Source of the DNA: Myoxocephalus aenaeus
Lineage: Eukaryota; Chordata; Actinopteri; Perciformes; Cottidae
NCBI GenBank assembly: GCA_038501785.1
Contig: JBAMJR010000154.1
Location: 124,001 to 188,000, forward strand
Reading direction: 5' to 3'
DNA length: 64,000 nt
Each line of letters starts with the position of its first letter. The first letter of the stretch is position 1. Position numbers and translations under genes: made by a program. The notes under the pieces are model-generated. The model saw only the letters and a list, made by a program, of their open reading frames with translations. It was not told the origin of the DNA and ran no database searches. Below, piece after piece: positions 61,301 through 64,000 of the stretch.

Positions 61301-61366
61301 CGTTATGCAGCCGGTGCCTCCTGTGTGACCATGCGTCTGAATGCAGCCCGAATGCCCAAAATGTGA
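58359..61366 (+). CDS. klhl41: KLHL41 (kelch-like family member 41, sarcosin)
   Basis: Muscle BTB-BACK-kelch protein that adapts or opposes CUL3 ubiquitin ligase and stabilises thin-filament proteins such as nebulin; loss causes nemaline myopathy in man. Six exons: 58359-59444, 59534-59691, 59791-59898, 59997-60182, 61012-61158, 61255-61366; 598 aa (human 606). BTB is at about 30-130 (DCVLKVGDRSIPCHRLILAA), BACK at about 140-245, an acidic linker (GEDDEEEEEGTLPGY) near 270, and kelch repeats from about 320 (ILYVLGGLF, GLVYSIGGK, IVVAGGVNEEG, QLFTLGGFA). Exon 4 is taken from gtaaag at 59991-59996 because only this keeps DDNKATNKMFAYN in frame. The stop follows RLNAARMPKM. Confidence 0.95.
60183..61011 (+). 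other. klhl41: klhl41 intron 4, 829 bp
   Basis: AT-rich, with simple A and T runs; nothing else recognised. Confidence 0.5.
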
Positions 61367-61892
61367 CAACAGTCCAGGGACAGACAAGGCACTTTATTAA
61401 CTTCACTGCTGTAGGCAAAATAGTATGTACATGCTCTTATTTAGTGGCTCGTTCTTGTAATTCAACATTTTAATGTAACACATGTCCCCTTTGCCTGTTC
61501 TGTGAGTGGTTTAATGAAATGTATCATGGTTTTAATTGGCTTTTTTTTTTTGTCAGTAGGACCAGACTTTGTTGATTCTGATCTACTAAAACACATCACT
61601 TCCACTCATTAAAAAGTTGAAGGATTGCATAGAAATTCATGTTTCTGTGAACCTGAAAATGTTCCTTCTTCAGTGAATATCATGTACCTTGTGTCTCTTT
61701 AGTATTACCATATCATCTCATACAGGCTCACTGTGTCTAGTTGATTGTTGTATTTTAGATTGTTTTTAACACAGCTCATAAAATATGGATATTATTCAAG
61801 CCCATAAATATTGTAGAAAACTGCATGATAGCAAAGAAATTTGCATTTATGTTGTTTGAGCAACACTGACAATACCCTATTAATGTTGGATA

Positions 61893-61898
61893 TTTATT
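61893..61898 (-). terminator. fastkd1: Possible fastkd1 polyadenylation signal
   Basis: Plus-strand tttatt, that is AATAAA on the minus strand, about 180 bases past the fastkd1 stop codon and inside the short 710-bp gap shared with the klhl41 3' end. Confidence 0.4.
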
Positions 61899-62076
61899 TG
61901 AAACTTCATTTGAAGTACAAATTGCAATGCAAAAGCACATAATACACAATCTCACTCAACATGAATGAGGTAGATTCATGTGACTAAAAGGAGCACTTGA
62001 TATACATAAACATAATCATTAATTCTGAAAATTCTCCAACTCAGAACTCAATTCCATTGTTCAATAAATAAGGCCT

Positions 62077-64000
62077 TCAAGAAGAGAGCTCCCTAAATAT
62101 GTTCTTCTTTAGATATTCCTTCCAGGCATCTGGTGTTGAAAGCTCCATCGAGTTCCATTCAAAGTGAGGGATCTGTAAAAGTGTCACGGACATTTAATAT
62201 GATTCAATGTGAGAGGTCCAACAGCACATGCAATTTAAATGATGTCTTCTCACCTGAACCACGCGATATCCCAGAATTTCAAGGTGTCTTTTTCTCATCA
62301 GGGATTCGCCTTTCATCCGTGGAGAGTTCTTGCAGAAGGACTTTGAATCAAGAAAGTCCACAGCAACTCTGAGTCACAAGTGAAAACAGGATGTCAAACA
62401 CACTTCATTTCTGAGTGATCTACTTATTCATCTTTATTTTAATCCACAATGTTTGTTTAATGTGTCCCTACCGCTGAGCTCCAGGTGGCAGCACATCCCG
62501 GATGTTCTCCACTGAGCTTTTCCCCCAGTGAACCTGTCCTCTGTCTGAGATCTGCAGCGTGCTGGGCTCGCTGTAGGGCAGCGGCTGAAGGTGTTTGTCC
62601 AGTGTGCACTCAAAGTCTGAAAAGGCAAACGTGGTCACATGACACTTCTGTCCTGAGAATACATTAAATTTTTTCGGGGTGAGTACGTGGAGATTTCGAC
62701 TGAATGGAAATATAACGTCACAGTTACCTTAAGGCTTGTATTTAGCAGTTATATAGCATGCATGTGAATCTACTTCAGAATAGAATAGAAAATGTGCAAT
62801 CAAATTGAATACAGAGCTTTCCTAATATTACTCACCTACGGTGTAAAAATATGGAGTCACAACTGCTAGTCGGACACAGTTAATGCCACCGAGAACTTCA
62901 CCCAGCATTTTGTGGATTTGCTGTTGCACAGGACTGACAGTACCATTACCTGGAGAGAAAAAAGAAGGGGTATAGATTTGTTGACATTTTTGAACACCCA
63001 CCAAAATAATAATAAATCATTTCTCGTTGCTTCTTTTTACCTTTCTTTTGTAACTGCTGGCAGTACCGCTCATGAAACCACGGCACCTGGAACTCGGGAC
63101 ACTCGAGACACACGGCGCGATTGAGCTCCATGAGGCGCAGTCTGGTCCGCATGTTGAGGCCATCGGGGAGAGCTGGAAGAGGAAAGGACCACAGTTACGT
63201 TGGTTCTATTGAGGTGTGAAGTGATTACATCTCAAGGTGAATATTTTGCTACCGATGCAAACAGAACAATGATATTTCAAAACACAAGCAAAGTGGAGAC
63301 ATACTTTCTAATTGGGCATCCAGCTTTCCCAGAAAGTCTATACTGAAAATCTCTCTGACGAGTTCCTCGGGAAAACAGTCGGCCACAGACAAAGTGTACG
63401 CCATGAGAACGAGCAGATGTGGGTCAAAAGAGCCTACAAACACAAAGACAGGTGTTGGTAGAAGCTCAAAATAAAAAAGTACACAACTGCGTAAAACTGA
63501 TTGACTTACCGATATGAGGAATGAAGTGCTTAATGCAAACATCATACAACTCGTCTGCTTGTTCTGCATCATAATTTAGGACAGAGAACGGTAGCAGGAT
63601 GGCGTATGTTGCAGAGTGGTGAATCTGAAAAATTATACAGAAAAAAAATACAGTTAATATGTTTAATTACTGCAGACTTAACATGTGATGACGTCTCTTA
63701 GGGCACCTTGTTAATGTCTTTAATAGCCACGCTGGCGATACGGTCCATCAGGGGAGGGCAGAGGTGATTTATTCTGGTTAAGAAGAGAGCCAACTCAGGC
63801 ACATTGGTCCAGTGTATTTGGTCCATCAACCTCTTCAGCGTGACCATCGTCTCTTCCAGCAGCATTTCCTCAAACCACTCTCCCGAAATGTACTTGAGCT
63901 CCTCCAGCACCAAGTCCAGCCGGTCGGCCGTTTGCAGCCTCTCGTGCCCGCAGCGGTTCAGGGTCTGCAGCAGACGGACGTACTTGCTGGGAGTGTTGTG
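62077..64000 (-). CDS. fastkd1: FASTKD1 (FAST kinase domain-containing protein 1), 3' half, continues beyond base 64000
   Basis: Mitochondrial RNA-biology protein of the FASTK family. Exons: 63707-64000 (open to the edge), 63510-63624, 63305-63433, 63041-63172, 62836-62949, 62472-62616, 62254-62368, 62077-62172; about 379 C-terminal residues of some 850. FAST-type helical repeats (LVLEELKYISGEWFEEML, SFDPHLLVLMAYTLSV, LRLMELNRAVCLECPEF) are followed by a C-terminal RAP domain: VAVDFLDSKSFCKN, MRKRHLEILGYRVVQIPHFE and TPDAWKEYLKKNIF. The RAP domain is an RNA-linked, restriction-endonuclease-like fold. FASTKD1 rather than another paralog is chosen mainly because it sits next to KLHL41, in convergent orientation, as in human. 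A minus-strand AATAAA lies at 61893-61898. Confidence 0.92.

Overview
The window is vertebrate nuclear DNA, almost certainly from a ray-finned (teleost) fish. Exons are short and split by GT-AG introns. The genes give near-human-length proteins, and the order LRP2 - BBS5 - KLHL41 - FASTKD1, with the same relative strands, matches human 2q31.1 as I know it. Fish-type transposons (hAT, a nested MITE, L2-type LINE pieces) sit in introns and between genes. A second type of evidence for fish is a type XXVIII-like collagen gene in the lrp2-bbs5 interval, which I do not know in mammals. No bacterial or viral gene is seen.

Layout. (1) 1-29775, minus strand: the 5' part of lrp2 (megalin). I can place 47 coding exons (567-29775) that join in phase for about 2,902 residues, from the signal peptide to the 20th LDL-receptor class A repeat. 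The rest of the gene lies left of base 1. One intron carries a 1,448-bp hAT element (12719-14166), which itself carries a 192-bp MITE. (2) 30795-32681, plus: ccdc89, seven exons, 353 aa, divergent from lrp2 with about 1 kb between the start codons. (3) 33030-33597, minus: a decayed piece of an ATP synthase beta-subunit gene that still has intron remnants. (4) 36535-51344, plus: a col28a2-like collagen gene with TATA box, signal peptide, vWA, about 531-residue collagen domain, vWA, Asn/Gly-rich linker and Kunitz domain, 1,229 aa. (5) 51885-52822: a 5'-truncated, frameshifted L2-type LINE. (6) 53291-57447, plus: bbs5, 12 exons, 342 aa. (7) 58359-61366, plus: klhl41, 6 exons, 598 aa, with a consensus MEF2 site just upstream. 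(8) 62077-64000, minus: the 3' half of fastkd1, eight exons, tail to tail with klhl41 and running off the right edge.

The genes are not an operon and have unrelated jobs: endocytic receptor (lrp2), coiled-coil protein (ccdc89), extracellular matrix (col28a2), ciliary BBSome coat (bbs5), sarcomere maintenance (klhl41) and mitochondrial RNA biology (fastkd1). They are neighbours by old synteny. I found no wholly new system. The points most worth a second look are: the intron-containing ATP synthase pseudogene; the intron-rich ccdc89 beside lrp2; the exon-phased Gly-x-Gly breaks in the collagen; a 15-nt lrp2 micro-exon; a 24-bp perfect palindrome and a 19-bp perfect hairpin in lrp2 introns; the nested transposons; and an Arg-to-Trp difference in bbs5. 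All exon edges were set by eye from splice signals, reading phase and family resemblance, without transcripts.
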